Source: Flavobacterium sp. | Lineage (GTDB): Bacteria; Bacteroidota; Bacteroidia; Flavobacteriales; Flavobacteriaceae | DNA: 39,974 nt | NCBI RefSeq assembly: GCF_027482425.1 | Contig: NZ_JAIXWA010000050.1 | Location: 1 to 39,974 of the forward strand | Direction of reading: 5' to 3' | Part shown: in pieces, positions 15,428 through 24,047 of the stretch | Layout: every line of letters starts with the position of its first letter | How positions within the stretch are numbered: position 1 is the stretch's first letter | Translations under genes and position numbers: made by a program | Notes under the pieces: model-generated | Told to the model about the DNA's origin: nothing | The model's database searches: none | What the model saw: the letters and a program-made list of their open reading frames with translations, nothing else

Positions 15428-15510
15428 ACTTGAAAATTTGACCCAAATCCTTTTAGGACAGGTCCATGTTTCTATTGAACGCCATATAACCTTTTTTTAA
15501 ACCACGAAAA

Positions 15511-15861
15511 ATGAAACGAAATTGCCACGAATGCGGGACACCCTTGATGGGCCGCGAAGACAAAAAATTTTGCAACGATGGATGCCGCAACACATTCAAC
15601 AACCGAATGAACCGCGACTGCAACAACCTCATGCGGACTGTTCACAATGCCTTGCGCCGAAATTACCGCATCTTACGTGAACTACACGACGAAGGAATCC
15701 CATCGATGACCCAAGAGAAATTAGCACAACGAGGTTTTGATTTTAACTACCTCACCCAAATAGTAATGACCAAATCCGGAGAGACCTATCGCTTCGTGTA
15801 CGATCAAGGCTACGTGCTTACGGAAAATTACCGTTTGCAACTCCTGCCGCCGGAGGAATAG
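15511..15861 (+). CDS. Zinc-ribbon protein of unknown function
   Basis: 116 residues. The N-terminal treble-clef-like zinc ribbon has Cys5, Cys8, Cys21 and Cys25 (CHECG and FCNDGCRNTFNNR). A basic helical region (about 30-60, NNLMRTVHNALRRNYRILRELHDEG) and a short C-terminal domain (about 60-116, with LAQRGFDFNYLTQ) follow. Similar small proteins with this N-terminal zinc motif recur in Bacteroidota and are usually annotated hypothetical. The Cys-plus-Arg pattern suggests nucleic-acid binding, but this is inference. It precedes the M28 peptidase by 15 nt and is probably co-transcribed. Confidence 0.78.
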   Translation: MKRNCHECGTPLMGREDKKFCNDGCRNTFNNRMNRDCNNLMRTVHNALRRNYRILRELHDEGIPSMTQEKLAQRGFDFNYLTQIVMTKSGETYRFVYDQGYVLTENYRLQLLPPEE

Positions 15862-15876
15862 GTTGGCCTACCTACC

Positions 15877-18204
15877 ATGAAAAAAAAGTATACCTACCTC
15901 TACGAAGCGTTATTTCTGATACTCATTATCGGATTGGTTTTTTATCGTCAAATGCCCCAAACCTACGACGATCAAGAGCCCGCACCTTTGGCTGAATTTT
16001 CGACACAACGGGCCTTAGAAAAAGTACAGTACCTCTCCAAACGTCCTCATTATGTTGGGTCGAACGATCATCAGCGGATTCAAAAATACCTACAACAAGA
16101 ACTCAAAGCCCTCGGGCTTGAACCGCAAATCCAACGCGGTTTTACCCTAACTGAGAAAGGAACGCTGGTAGAAGCCACCAATATCATGGCGCGAATTAAG
16201 GGCCAAAAGTCTACCAAAGCCTTGGTTCTCCTCTCCCATTACGACAGCGCTCCACACTCCAAATCACTTGGTGCTAGTGATGACGCCTCGGGAGTGGCCA
16301 CCCTACTCGAAAGCGTTCGTGCCTTGCTGTACAACAAAACGCCATTGCAAAACGACCTGATCCTGCTCTTTACCGATGCCGAAGAATTGGGTCTTAATGG
16401 CGCTGCCCTCTTTGTGACACAACACGCTTGGGCCAAAGACGTTGGGCTAGTCATCAACTTTGAAGCGCGTGGCACCTCGGGACCCAGTATGATGCTCATG
16501 GAAACTACCCAAGGAAATCGCGCCCTGGTTGAAGCTTTTGCCGCCGCCCAAACGCCTTATCCCGTGAGTAATTCATTGATGTACAGCATCTACAAAATGC
16601 TTCCCAACGATACCGATCTTACCGTTTTTCGTGAAGCGGGAAAAATTCAAGGGTACAACTTTGCCTTTATCGACAGCCATTACAACTACCATACCGCCCA
16701 AGATCATTACACCAATTTATCGCCCTATTCCCTCGCGCATCAAGGAAGTTATGTCATGGCACTGTTAACGCATTTTACACAGCGGGATTTACGGAACCTT
16801 GAACATCCCGAGGAAGAAGTGTACTTCTCAATTCCTTTTGGATTTGTGCATTATCCCTTCGCGTGGAATTGGCCGTTGTTGTTACTAACAGGCGTTCTTT
16901 TGTTCACCTTTACGTTCATCGGACTCGGGAAGCACGTTTTGCGAATTGACGAAGTAGTAAAAGGCTTTATCCCCTTGCTGCTATCAATAGCCTTATCTGC
17001 CTTTGTTTGCTGGGGAATCACTGCGCTTTTGCCTTGGATTTATCCTGATATTTCGACCATTTTGCAAGGATTTCCATACAACGGACATGATTACATCTAT
17101 GCGTGTTTGGCGTTTACCTTAGGAATTTGTTTCTGGATTTACCGCAAAGAAACCAGTCGTTTTACCGAAATGAACCGCCTTTTTGCAGGTCTTTTTCTTT
17201 GGATTATCCTCGGCATAGGACTCGCCTGGAAATTACCCGGCGCCTCGTTTTTACTACTTCCCGTTTTGGGAGCAACACTTATGCTGGGGGCTTTTGTACT
17301 CACGCAACAATCCAAAGGACTGTGGAATCTAGTGATGGCATTGCCTGCCTTGTTTTTGTTGGTGCCTTTGATCCCTTTATTTCCCGTAGGATTAGGATTG
17401 AAAATACTCCCTGGGGCGGCTGTTTTAATGGTACTTACGTTTGTCATCCTTTTGCCTATTTTGGGCGCTTTTCCGTATAAATCCCGCTGGGCCTTTGTTT
17501 GTCTTATCATAGGGATTTCCTTTTTGGGAAAAGCGCATTGGAACGCTTCATTTACTTCGGCCAAAGCCCGCCCCAATAGCTTGTTGTATGTCTATGACGC
17601 CGCGCAAAAAAAGGCCTATTGGACAACCTATGACGAGCGTCCCGACAGCTGGAATCAAGCCTTTTTAACGACACAACCCCAATCGGCGGCGCTTTTAAAC
17701 CGCAATGCTTTGTATAGTAAATATGGAACCGCCTTCCGATGGATGCATACGACTCCCGTTTATGCTTTGAAAGGGCCTTCTATTGTATTTGAACGGGATA
17801 CGGTAAAGGGCAATCGTCGTTTTTATCAAATTCGAATTACCCCCCAACGTCGGGTAAACCGCTATGATATTTTCCTCAAAAACCAAGTGGCTATTGCGCA
17901 TTTAAATGCCAATGGTGTGTATCCGTTGACCTATACTTCAAAAATTGGCGGGCGAACGTCGAACAAACTTCTTAGTTATTATGTCACCCGCAACCAGCCT
18001 TTGGTGTTCTCATTTGATGTACCCGTGGGCGTTACACCGCAATTGGAATTGATGGAAAGTTCGTTTGACCTACTTGAACAAGCCCGTATGGGCGTCCCAC
18101 CGCGTCCGAAAAACACGCTTCCGATGCCTTTTGTGTTGAATGATGCTGTGGTACTTATGCAGCCCGTGCAACCCACTCCACCGCCTAGTCCAGCGCAACC
18201 ATGA
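15877..18204 (+). CDS. Membrane-anchored M28 zinc peptidase, ERMP1-like
   Basis: 775 residues. TM helix (about 9-23), then an M28 aminopeptidase-type domain (about 40-300) with the co-catalytic zinc ligands and general base in order: His121 (SHYDS), Asp135 or Asp136 (ASDDASG), Glu169/Glu170 (DAEELG), Glu196 (NFEARG) and His272 (YHTAQD). About eight more hydrophobic segments follow (roughly 325-545), then a soluble, probably periplasmic C-terminal domain (about 550-775) ending in a Pro-rich tail. This peptidase-plus-multispan layout resembles eukaryotic ERMP1/Pff1. The catalytic domain is probably periplasmic. The 3' end overlaps the next start by 4 nt (ATGA). Confidence 0.9.
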   Translation: MKKKYTYLYEALFLILIIGLVFYRQMPQTYDDQEPAPLAEFSTQRALEKVQYLSKRPHYVGSNDHQRIQKYLQQELKALGLEPQIQRGFTLTEKGTLVEATNIMARIKGQKSTKALVLLSHYDSAPHSKSLGASDDASGVATLLESVRALLYNKTPLQNDLILLFTDAEELGLNGAALFVTQHAWAKDVGLVINFEARGTSGPSMMLMETTQGNRALVEAFAAAQTPYPVSNSLMYSIYKMLPNDTDLTVFREAGKIQGYNFAFIDSHYNYHTAQDHYTNLSPYSLAHQGSYVMALLTHFTQRDLRNLEHPEEEVYFSIPFGFVHYPFAWNWPLLLLTGVLLFTFTFIGLGKHVLRIDEVVKGFIPLLLSIALSAFVCWGITALLPWIYPDISTILQGFPYNGHDYIYACLAFTLGICFWIYRKETSRFTEMNRLFAGLFLWIILGIGLAWKLPGASFLLLPVLGATLMLGAFVLTQQSKGLWNLVMALPALFLLVPLIPLFPVGLGLKILPGAAVLMVLTFVILLPILGAFPYKSRWAFVCLIIGISFLGKAHWNASFTSAKARPNSLLYVYDAAQKKAYWTTYDERPDSWNQAFLTTQPQSAALLNRNALYSKYGTAFRWMHTTPVYALKGPSIVFERDTVKGNRRFYQIRITPQRRVNRYDIFLKNQVAIAHLNANGVYPLTYTSKIGGRTSNKLLSYYVTRNQPLVFSFDVPVGVTPQLELMESSFDLLEQARMGVPPRPKNTLPMPFVLNDAVVLMQPVQPTPPPSPAQP

Positions 18205-19004
18205 AACCAACCGTAGGCATTTTAGGCTGTGGATGGCTAGGAAAACCCTTGGCCCAGCATTTATTGGCCGAAGGGTATCGCGTGAAAGGCAGCACAACCA
18301 CCCCCGAAAAAAAAGAAATTTTACACGCCTTGGGCGTCGAGGCATACACCGTTACGTTGACCCCTTCGGGATGCGAAGGCGAATGGGCTGATTTTATCGC
18401 CGATGTTTCCCATCTTGTGGTGGCATTTCCGCCAAAACTACGGCAATCGCAGGAGGATTCGTATGTGGAAAAAGTAGCACAATTACTGCGGCATCTTCAA
18501 AAGACACCGATTAAAAAACTACTATGGGTAGGATCAACCGGCGTTTTTGGAGAGCAACAAGATTTGGTTGATGACACAACGGTGCCCGAACCCGATACCG
18601 CTTCAGGAAAAGGACTATGGGCTGCCGAGCAAGCCATTCATCAGGCGGAGCTTCCGTATACGGGCATTCGGTTGGGCGGCTTGGTTGGACCCGATCGGCA
18701 TCCGGTCACTTTTTTATCGGGGCGACAAAATCTAGAACGGCCTATGGCTCCCGTACATTTGATTGCTTTAACCGATTGTATGGGCATTTTGACGCTTTGT
18801 TTGGAGCAAGAAGCGCTTCAAGGGTTTATCAATGCGGTACATCCCGAGCGGCCTACCCGAGCGGTATTTTACACCCAAGCGGCCCACCACCGTCAAATCC
18901 CACCGCCCCACTTTGATGCCCATGACACGCGAGTGGGCAAGCGTATAGAATGTACTTGGCTTGCGCAACAGCACTACGCCTTTGAACCACACCTTCCGCT
19001 GTAA
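18201..19004 (+). CDS. YeeZ-like NAD(P)-dependent epimerase/dehydratase-family protein
   Basis: 267 residues. The Rossmann motif GCGWLG (residues 8-13) follows a short N-terminal strand. VVAFPPKL, KLLWVGSTGVFG and YTGIRLGGLVGPDRHP match the atypical SDR group that includes E. coli YeeZ. The usual YxxxK catalytic pair is not evident (the equivalent region is GKGLWAAEQAI), as in other atypical SDRs, so dehydrogenase activity is uncertain and the substrate unknown. It is translationally coupled to the M28 peptidase by a 4-nt overlap. Confidence 0.82.
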   Translation: MKPTVGILGCGWLGKPLAQHLLAEGYRVKGSTTTPEKKEILHALGVEAYTVTLTPSGCEGEWADFIADVSHLVVAFPPKLRQSQEDSYVEKVAQLLRHLQKTPIKKLLWVGSTGVFGEQQDLVDDTTVPEPDTASGKGLWAAEQAIHQAELPYTGIRLGGLVGPDRHPVTFLSGRQNLERPMAPVHLIALTDCMGILTLCLEQEALQGFINAVHPERPTRAVFYTQAAHHRQIPPPHFDAHDTRVGKRIECTWLAQQHYAFEPHLPL

Positions 19005-19017
19005 CTGAAACGGGGTG

Positions 19018-19052
19018 TTTTTCCGGGGAACTTTAGGTATTTTTCCGGGGAA
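19018..19052. repeat. Direct repeat TTTTTCCGGGGAA (x2)
   Basis: The 13-bp sequence occurs exactly at 19018-19030 and 19040-19052, a 22-bp period, which is close to two helical turns. A weaker GGTTTTTCC follows near 19070. It lies in the 221-bp gap before the M15 peptidase gene and could be a tandem binding site for an unknown regulator. Confidence 0.65.
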
Positions 19053-19225
19053 GGAATAGGGTTTTTCCTCTTTATTTGGCTTGGTTATTGGGGATTCATT
19101 TTTTAATTTTAAGGAATTGAAATAGAGGTGTTTTGTTTATTTAAAAATAAAGTGCGTCTGACAGAGTGAAAAAAATAATTTATATAACAACATCTTGAAA
19201 GGCTTAATTTAAAAACAACAATCCC

Positions 19226-19735
19226 ATGGACACTCCCACCCAAAACCGCATCGCCCAACTCCATCCTTCGGTACGCGCTGAAGTGACCCAAATCATTCAA
19301 GCCTGTGATCAAGCACTCACCGGGCGGGCCAAAGTACGAATCACACAAGGACTACGCACCTTCAAAGAACAAGATGATTTATTTGCACTCGGGCGAACCC
19401 ACGTCAATCCCCAAGGAAAAACCGCCAAAAAACCGCTCGGCAATCGTGTTACTCAAGCCAAAGGGGGACAATCGGTGCACAACTATGGCTTTGCCGTTGA
19501 CATTTGCCTTATCATCGACGGAAAAACAGCCTCCTGGGACACCGCCAAAGACTGGGACAATGACACCGTCGCCGACTGGTACGAGTGCGTGAAAATCTTT
19601 GCGCAATTCGGCTGGGAATGGGGCGGCAACTGGAAAAATTTTAAAGATTTCCCCCATTTTGAAAAGAAAGGATTCAACAACTGGCGCCAATTGATCAAAC
19701 GCCAACGCGACGCACAAGGGTATGTAATGCTTTAA
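19226..19735 (+). CDS. M15 peptidase (endolysin-like L-alanyl-D-glutamate / DD-peptidase)
   Basis: 169 residues. It has the M15 zinc peptidase pattern SxHxxGxAxD (GQSVHNYGFAVD, about residues 81-92) and the distal zinc ligand in DFPHFE. ITQGLRTFKEQDDLFALGR is typical of the M15C/CwlK-phage endolysin group that cuts peptidoglycan peptides. No signal peptide or membrane segment is visible, so export would need another route, such as lysis or a holin. The next gene, a patatin, starts 10 nt after its stop. No phage genes surround it. Confidence 0.88.
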   Translation: MDTPTQNRIAQLHPSVRAEVTQIIQACDQALTGRAKVRITQGLRTFKEQDDLFALGRTHVNPQGKTAKKPLGNRVTQAKGGQSVHNYGFAVDICLIIDGKTASWDTAKDWDNDTVADWYECVKIFAQFGWEWGGNWKNFKDFPHFEKKGFNNWRQLIKRQRDAQGYVML

Positions 19736-19745
19736 AAAGATAATC

Positions 19746-20783
19746 ATGAACCGTAAAATCACCCTACTCTCCCTCGATGGCGGAGGAATTCGAGGCATTA
19801 TCTCCTGTATCATTCTGAAATACATCGAAGAACAACTCCAACAAAAGGATCATCCTCAGGCCAAACTCGGTGATTATTTTGACCTTATTGCGGGAACCAG
19901 TACCGGCGGACTCATAACGGCGTTGCTGCTTTGCCCCGATGAACACCAAAAAGCGAAGTTCTCGGTGACCGAAGCGCTTGCTTTGTATACCGAGAAAGGA
20001 GCCACCATTTTTGACGTATCGTTTTGGGACAAACTCCTCAATCCGTTTGGGCTACTCAAAGAAAAAATCGACGATACCCCTCTTGAACAAGAGTTAGCCC
20101 ACGTGTTTGGTTCACTCGAACTACGGCACCTCATCAAGCCGTGTTTGATTACCGCCTATGATATCACTGCACGAAAAGCAACCTTTTTTACAAGTCACAA
20201 TGCCGAAAATCCCATACGCAACTTTCGGGTCACCGATGTCTGCCGGGCTACCTCAGCAGCGCCTTCTTATTTTGAACCGGCCCAAGTAGTTTCACTCTCG
20301 GGCGAACAGTTTACCCTCATCGATGGCGGGGTCTATGCCAACAATCCCGCCTTGTGTGCCTATGCCGAAGCGCGAAAAATTCCCTTTTCCAAAGTGCTCA
20401 ACCACCCCGAAAAACCCGATTACCCTACAGCCAATGATATGATTGTGGTGTCGGTAGGAACGGGAACGGTGTTGAAACCCTATGCCTTTGACGATTTTAA
20501 AAATGCGGGAAAAGTCGAATGGATAACCCCACTCATCGATATCTTGTTGTCGTCCAACGTAGAAACGGTCAATTACCAAATGCAAAAAATGTATGAATCC
20601 CTCGGGAATGAAAATACACAACACTATTTCCGGTTGATGCCCGAACTCTTAAAAGCGTCCTCCGAAATGGACGATACCTCTCCCGAGAATATCCAAAACC
20701 TCATTCAAGACGGACTCACCTTTGTTCGAAAAAATCAGGTTCAACTCGACCAAATTGTCCAAAAACTCCTCGACAACCGCTAA
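19746..20783 (+). CDS. Patatin-like phospholipase
   Basis: 345 residues. It has the oxyanion-hole motif DGGGIRG (residues 11-17), nucleophile Ser52 in GTSTGG, and the catalytic Asp193 in DGG (LIDGGVYANNPAL). That is a complete Ser-Asp dyad, so it is predicted to deacylate membrane phospholipids or other lipids. There is no signal peptide. It belongs to the cytosolic DGGGIRG branch that includes plant patatins and the CapV-type effectors of CBASS, but no cyclic-nucleotide synthase is near. It is co-directional and nearly contiguous with the M15 peptidase, so the two form a likely operon. A bidirectional terminator follows. Confidence 0.92.
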   Translation: MNRKITLLSLDGGGIRGIISCIILKYIEEQLQQKDHPQAKLGDYFDLIAGTSTGGLITALLLCPDEHQKAKFSVTEALALYTEKGATIFDVSFWDKLLNPFGLLKEKIDDTPLEQELAHVFGSLELRHLIKPCLITAYDITARKATFFTSHNAENPIRNFRVTDVCRATSAAPSYFEPAQVVSLSGEQFTLIDGGVYANNPALCAYAEARKIPFSKVLNHPEKPDYPTANDMIVVSVGTGTVLKPYAFDDFKNAGKVEWITPLIDILLSSNVETVNYQMQKMYESLGNENTQHYFRLMPELLKASSEMDDTSPENIQNLIQDGLTFVRKNQVQLDQIVQKLLDNR

Positions 20784-20804
20784 AAAATCAGTACCTATGC
20801 ATAC

Positions 20805-20833
20805 AAAAGGCCGCTCTTTGGGAACGGCCTTTT
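20805..20833. terminator. Bidirectional terminator between patatin and M13 peptidase
   Basis: AAAAGGCCG (20805-20813) pairs with CGGCCTTTT (20825-20833) across an 11-nt loop, between convergent genes. Confidence 0.88.
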
Positions 20834-20852
20834 GCATTGCTAAACGGTTGAA

Positions 20853-22901
20853 TTACCATATCTTCACCCGTTTCTCTGGAGCTAGGTACAATTTGTCATT
20901 CTCCTTAATATTAAACGCTTGGTAAAACGCATCAACATTGATCAACGGTACATACGCACGGTACATTCCGGGCGAATGCGGATCGGTTTTCACCTGATTT
21001 TTAATCGCTTCATCGCGCATTTTGGAGCGCCAAATCGTAGCCCACGAAATAAAGAATCGTTGTTCGGGCGTAAATCCATCGATTAATCCTGGATTTCCAT
21101 GGTCTTTCAAGTACAATTGTAAGCCGTCGTAGGCTGCGTTCACTCCGCCCAAATCGCCAATGTTTTCCCCTAAGGTAAATTTACCATCTACAAAAGTTCC
21201 CGGTAAGGGTTGCAATGCACTGTACTGATCGGCCAAAGCTGTTCCCAAAGCAGTAAACTGTTTTAAATCCTCATCCTTCCACCAATTGACCAAATTCCCG
21301 TCGGCATTGTATCGCGCCCCTGAATCGTCAAATCCGTGCGATATTTCATGCCCAATGACAGCACCGATGCCCCCGAAATTGACTGCATCATCGGCCTTAT
21401 AATCGTAAAAAGGCGGTTGTAAAATAGCCGCTGGGAACACAATCTCATTATACGACGGATTGTAATACGCATTCACGGTTTGGGGTGTCATCCCCCAACG
21501 GGTCTTGTCTACGGGCTTGCTTAAATCGTCGATGTTGTTTTGGAAATTCCAACGCGACACATTCTCCATATTTTCAAAATAAGTACCTCCGTCAGCTAGG
21601 GCTTTGATTTCCAATTTGGAATAATCTTTCCATTGATCGGGGTATCCAATTTTTACGGTCGACTTACGCAATTTTTGAATGGCACCTACGCGGGTTTCGG
21701 GAGCCATCCAAGGCAAGTTGTTGATGCGGTTTTCAAAAGCACGAAAGACGTACTTGATCATTTTTGCCGCTTTCTCTTTGGCTTCAGCAGGGAACTTTTG
21801 CGCTACATACAATTTGCCTAAAGCTTCCCCCACCGTTCCGTTGACCACTTGAAGCGCACGCTCCTCACGGGGACGTTGTTTTTTGGCGCCTTGCAACGTT
21901 TGACTGTAAAACTCCCAGTTGGCTCGTTCGATATCGGTAGTCAATTGATCGGCGTAACGGTTGAGGAGGGTCCAACGCAAATAGGCTTTCCAAGCATCGA
22001 CTTCATTGGCCTGAAAAAGGGTCTCCAAAGCAGCCATGTATTTAGGCTGTGACACAATCACGGTGTCGATACGCTTGATACCCGCACCCATGATATAATT
22101 GCGCCAATTGACCGAAGGCGTGAGGTTTTGCAATTGCAAAATATCCATCGGATTGTAGGATTTTCTGCGGTCGCGGCGTTCTACACGGTCAAAACGCGGT
22201 TGTGCCATCGCAGTTTCTAAGGCCAAAACACGGGCAGCATCGGCTTGCGCTTTGGCTTCTGACAAACCGAGGTATTGCAACATACGGGCTACATGGGCTA
22301 CATATTTTTGACGTTTTTCTTTTGAATCGGCATCCTCCGATACATAGTAATCCCGGTCGGGCAATCCCAAACTTCCAGGGCCAATACTCAACACATTTTT
22401 GTTGCTATTTTTGGCATCAGCGCCCACAAACATGCTATAAAAACCAACGCCTCCAAACGGCAAACGGTCGATCATTAACTTGTTTAAATCGTTGACATTT
22501 TTCACCGCATCGATTTGCGCTAAGGTCGCTTTCAAGGGTTGAATCCCGCGTTTGTTGCGCGCCAACGTATCCATATAGGTTTTATACACATTGACAGCTT
22601 TGGCTTGGTCCGATTTGAGGTCCAACTTCTTGTCGTTGGCCGCTTGTTTCAGAATGGCTAACGCGTCTCTATCGGTGTTTTGACGCAATTCATCAAAACT
22701 TCCCCAACGCGTACGGTCGGCGGGAATATCGGTTTTGTCAAACCAAGTGCCGTTTACATACCGAAAGAAATCATCGCCGGGTTTGACCGACGTATCCATC
22801 AAGTCCAAATGAAGACCCGATTTATTTTGTGCTGCAGCCGTATCCAAAGCCAAACAAGCGGCTAGGGTGGCAACAAAAGTGAGTACATTGTGGTTTTTCA
22901 T
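20853..22901 (-). CDS. pepO: M13 family zinc endopeptidase (neprilysin/PepO-like)
   Basis: 682 residues, normal for the family. A signal peptide (about 1-24, ending TAAAQ) directs it out of the cytoplasm. The M13 N-terminal domain starts with VKPGDDFFRYVNGTW. The catalytic domain has NAYYNPSYNEIVFPAAIL (478 onward), HEISH (His518, Glu519, His522), the third zinc ligand Glu579 in GENIGD, and closes with the characteristic C-terminal Trp (VKIW). It is predicted to cut peptides of up to a few dozen residues in the periplasm. It is monocistronic, with its own -7 element. Confidence 0.95.
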   Translation of the reverse strand: MKNHNVLTFVATLAACLALDTAAAQNKSGLHLDLMDTSVKPGDDFFRYVNGTWFDKTDIPADRTRWGSFDELRQNTDRDALAILKQAANDKKLDLKSDQAKAVNVYKTYMDTLARNKRGIQPLKATLAQIDAVKNVNDLNKLMIDRLPFGGVGFYSMFVGADAKNSNKNVLSIGPGSLGLPDRDYYVSEDADSKEKRQKYVAHVARMLQYLGLSEAKAQADAARVLALETAMAQPRFDRVERRDRRKSYNPMDILQLQNLTPSVNWRNYIMGAGIKRIDTVIVSQPKYMAALETLFQANEVDAWKAYLRWTLLNRYADQLTTDIERANWEFYSQTLQGAKKQRPREERALQVVNGTVGEALGKLYVAQKFPAEAKEKAAKMIKYVFRAFENRINNLPWMAPETRVGAIQKLRKSTVKIGYPDQWKDYSKLEIKALADGGTYFENMENVSRWNFQNNIDDLSKPVDKTRWGMTPQTVNAYYNPSYNEIVFPAAILQPPFYDYKADDAVNFGGIGAVIGHEISHGFDDSGARYNADGNLVNWWKDEDLKQFTALGTALADQYSALQPLPGTFVDGKFTLGENIGDLGGVNAAYDGLQLYLKDHGNPGLIDGFTPEQRFFISWATIWRSKMRDEAIKNQVKTDPHSPGMYRAYVPLINVDAFYQAFNIKENDKLYLAPEKRVKIW

Positions 22902-22926
22902 ACCGTGTTTTGTTTAGTTTTCCCAA

Positions 22927-22934
22927 CAAAGCTA
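22927..22934 (-). promoter_or_regulatory. -7 promoter element for the M13 peptidase
   Basis: The minus strand reads TAGCTTTG (TAnnTTTG), 25 bp upstream of the start codon at 22901. Confidence 0.55.
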
Positions 22935-22989
22935 TCAAAATATTGATTGAATAGTTGTTAAATTCTGTATAATCCTCAAGGGAAATCCG

Positions 22990-23017
22990 TTGAATTCGAT
23001 ACGGGTTTGTACTTTTG
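22990..23017 (+). promoter_or_regulatory. Promoter of the SCO gene
   Basis: TTG (22990-22992), a 17-bp spacer, then TACTTTTG (23010-23017), a good Bacteroidota -33/-7 pair. It lies inside the longest open frame, which shows that the start is the ATG at 23032 and not the upstream TTG at 22990. Confidence 0.7.
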
Positions 23018-23031
23018 CCAAAATTTTTGGC

Positions 23032-23727
23032 ATGGGCACCTTTCTCAAAAAATACCGCTTTTTTATACTCTTTTTTGTGTTGTTTTCCATCATCACCGTG
23101 AGTGCTTTTTATTCGGTATTAAAACCCAAAAAAAACCTCCCGATATATACCCCAAGCGATGTCAATCCAGAATTGGTCGATACAACGGTGCAACATGTAG
23201 CCTTGGAACACCGCATCGAATCGTTTGCCTTTACCAATCAAAACGGGAAAACGATTACCGATAAAGACTATGAAGGAAAAATTTATGTCGCCGACTTTTT
23301 CTTTACTACTTGTCCCACTATTTGTCCCAAAATGACCAACAACATGGCGTGGTTACAGGAAAAAATCAAAAACAACCCCAACGTAAAATTGCTCTCTTTC
23401 TCAGTGACCCCCGACATTGACAGCGTTCCCGTTTTAAAAGCCTACGCGCAAAAAAAAGGCGTATTGGACCACAAATGGAACCTGCTTACAGGCGATAAAA
23501 AAGCGATTTACTACTTGGCACGCAAATCATTTTTGGCCGTAAAAACAGGCAATCCCAAGGAATTATACGATATGGTGCACACCGAAAATTTTGTGCTCGT
23601 CGATGCCCAACAACGCATCCGTGGGTTTTATGACGGCACCAACCTCGATGGCCCTACCGAACCGGGCGTAAAAAATGTACAACAATTGTGGGAAGATATT
23701 CAGTTTTTATGCGAACCCAAAGAATGA
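23032..23727 (+). CDS. SCO1/SenC-type copper chaperone, membrane-anchored
   Basis: 231 residues from the ATG at 23032. An N-terminal TM anchor (about 9-30) leaves a thioredoxin-fold domain in the periplasm. The copper site is complete: Cys94 and Cys98 in CPTIC, and His183 in MVHTENF. SCO proteins deliver copper to, or keep reduced, the CuA site of cytochrome c oxidase. Its placement just upstream of feoAB, on the same strand but with an 86-bp gap holding a separate promoter, suggests an independent unit in a metal-handling neighbourhood. Confidence 0.93.
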   Translation: MGTFLKKYRFFILFFVLFSIITVSAFYSVLKPKKNLPIYTPSDVNPELVDTTVQHVALEHRIESFAFTNQNGKTITDKDYEGKIYVADFFFTTCPTICPKMTNNMAWLQEKIKNNPNVKLLSFSVTPDIDSVPVLKAYAQKKGVLDHKWNLLTGDKKAIYYLARKSFLAVKTGNPKELYDMVHTENFVLVDAQQRIRGFYDGTNLDGPTEPGVKNVQQLWEDIQFLCEPKE

Positions 23728-23782
23728 ATGTCAAACAAAACTTAATTTTTTGGAGGAAACCTCATTATCGGGTGGATTTCCG

Positions 23783-23790
23783 TATTTTTG
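23783..23790 (+). promoter_or_regulatory. -7 promoter element for feoAB
   Basis: TATTTTTG (TAnnTTTG) lies 23 bp before the feoA start and directly abuts the proposed metal box at 23791. No good -33 element is seen at the usual spacing. Confidence 0.6.
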
Positions 23791-23811
23791 TATTTTAATT
23801 CAATCTAAATA
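23791..23811 (+). promoter_or_regulatory. Candidate metal-responsive operator before feoA
   Basis: A 21-bp A/T-rich box, TATTTTAATTCAA followed by TCTAAATA. It matches the box at 26519-26539 in 16 of 21 positions and shares TCTAAATA with both TonB-receptor promoters. It starts one base after the -7 element, so a bound repressor would cover the transcription start. Confidence 0.5.
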
Positions 23812-23813
23812 AA

Positions 23814-24038
23814 GTGAGCGAAACCTTAGCCGACATGAAAATCGGACAACAAGCGACCATCGTTGAGTTTAACATCGATACCATTCCTTTGAAATTACTG
23901 GAAATGGGGTGCCTTCCGGGCAATCGCGTGGAATTGTTGCAAATCGCTCCTTTGGGAGATCCGCTTTATTTTACCATCAACGATTCGCACGTGGCCATTC
24001 GTATTGAGACGGCTCGGCAAATAGAAGTGACATTCTAA
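23814..24038 (+). CDS. feoA: Ferrous iron transport protein FeoA
   Basis: 74-residue SH3-like protein (MKIGQQATIVEF, LKLLEMGCLPGNRVELLQIAPLGDPLYF, VAIRIETARQIEV), the cytoplasmic partner of FeoB. The start is GTG at 23814; the ATG seven codons in would cut the conserved LADMKIG opening. It is followed by feoB after 9 nt and preceded by a candidate metal operator. FeoA is thought to modulate the FeoB G domain. Confidence 0.95.
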   Translation: MSETLADMKIGQQATIVEFNIDTIPLKLLEMGCLPGNRVELLQIAPLGDPLYFTINDSHVAIRIETARQIEVTF

Positions 24039-24047
24039 CGACTTACC

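Noticed and set aside
19226..19735. Prophage endolysin
   Set aside because: The protein looks endolysin-like, but no phage structural, holin, integrase or att features surround it.
19746..20783. CBASS-type defence effector (CapV)
   Set aside because: The patatin branch is similar, but no cGAS/DncV-like synthase, Cap2/Cap3 or HORMA/TRIP13 gene is adjacent.
22990..23031. TTG start of the SCO gene
   Set aside because: It coincides with the -33 element, and the -7 element lies downstream of it. The ATG at 23032 directly precedes the TM anchor.
23728..23813. Iron-responsive riboswitch before feoA
   Set aside because: The 86-bp gap is filled by the promoter and the palindromic box, and no structured leader of riboswitch size fits.
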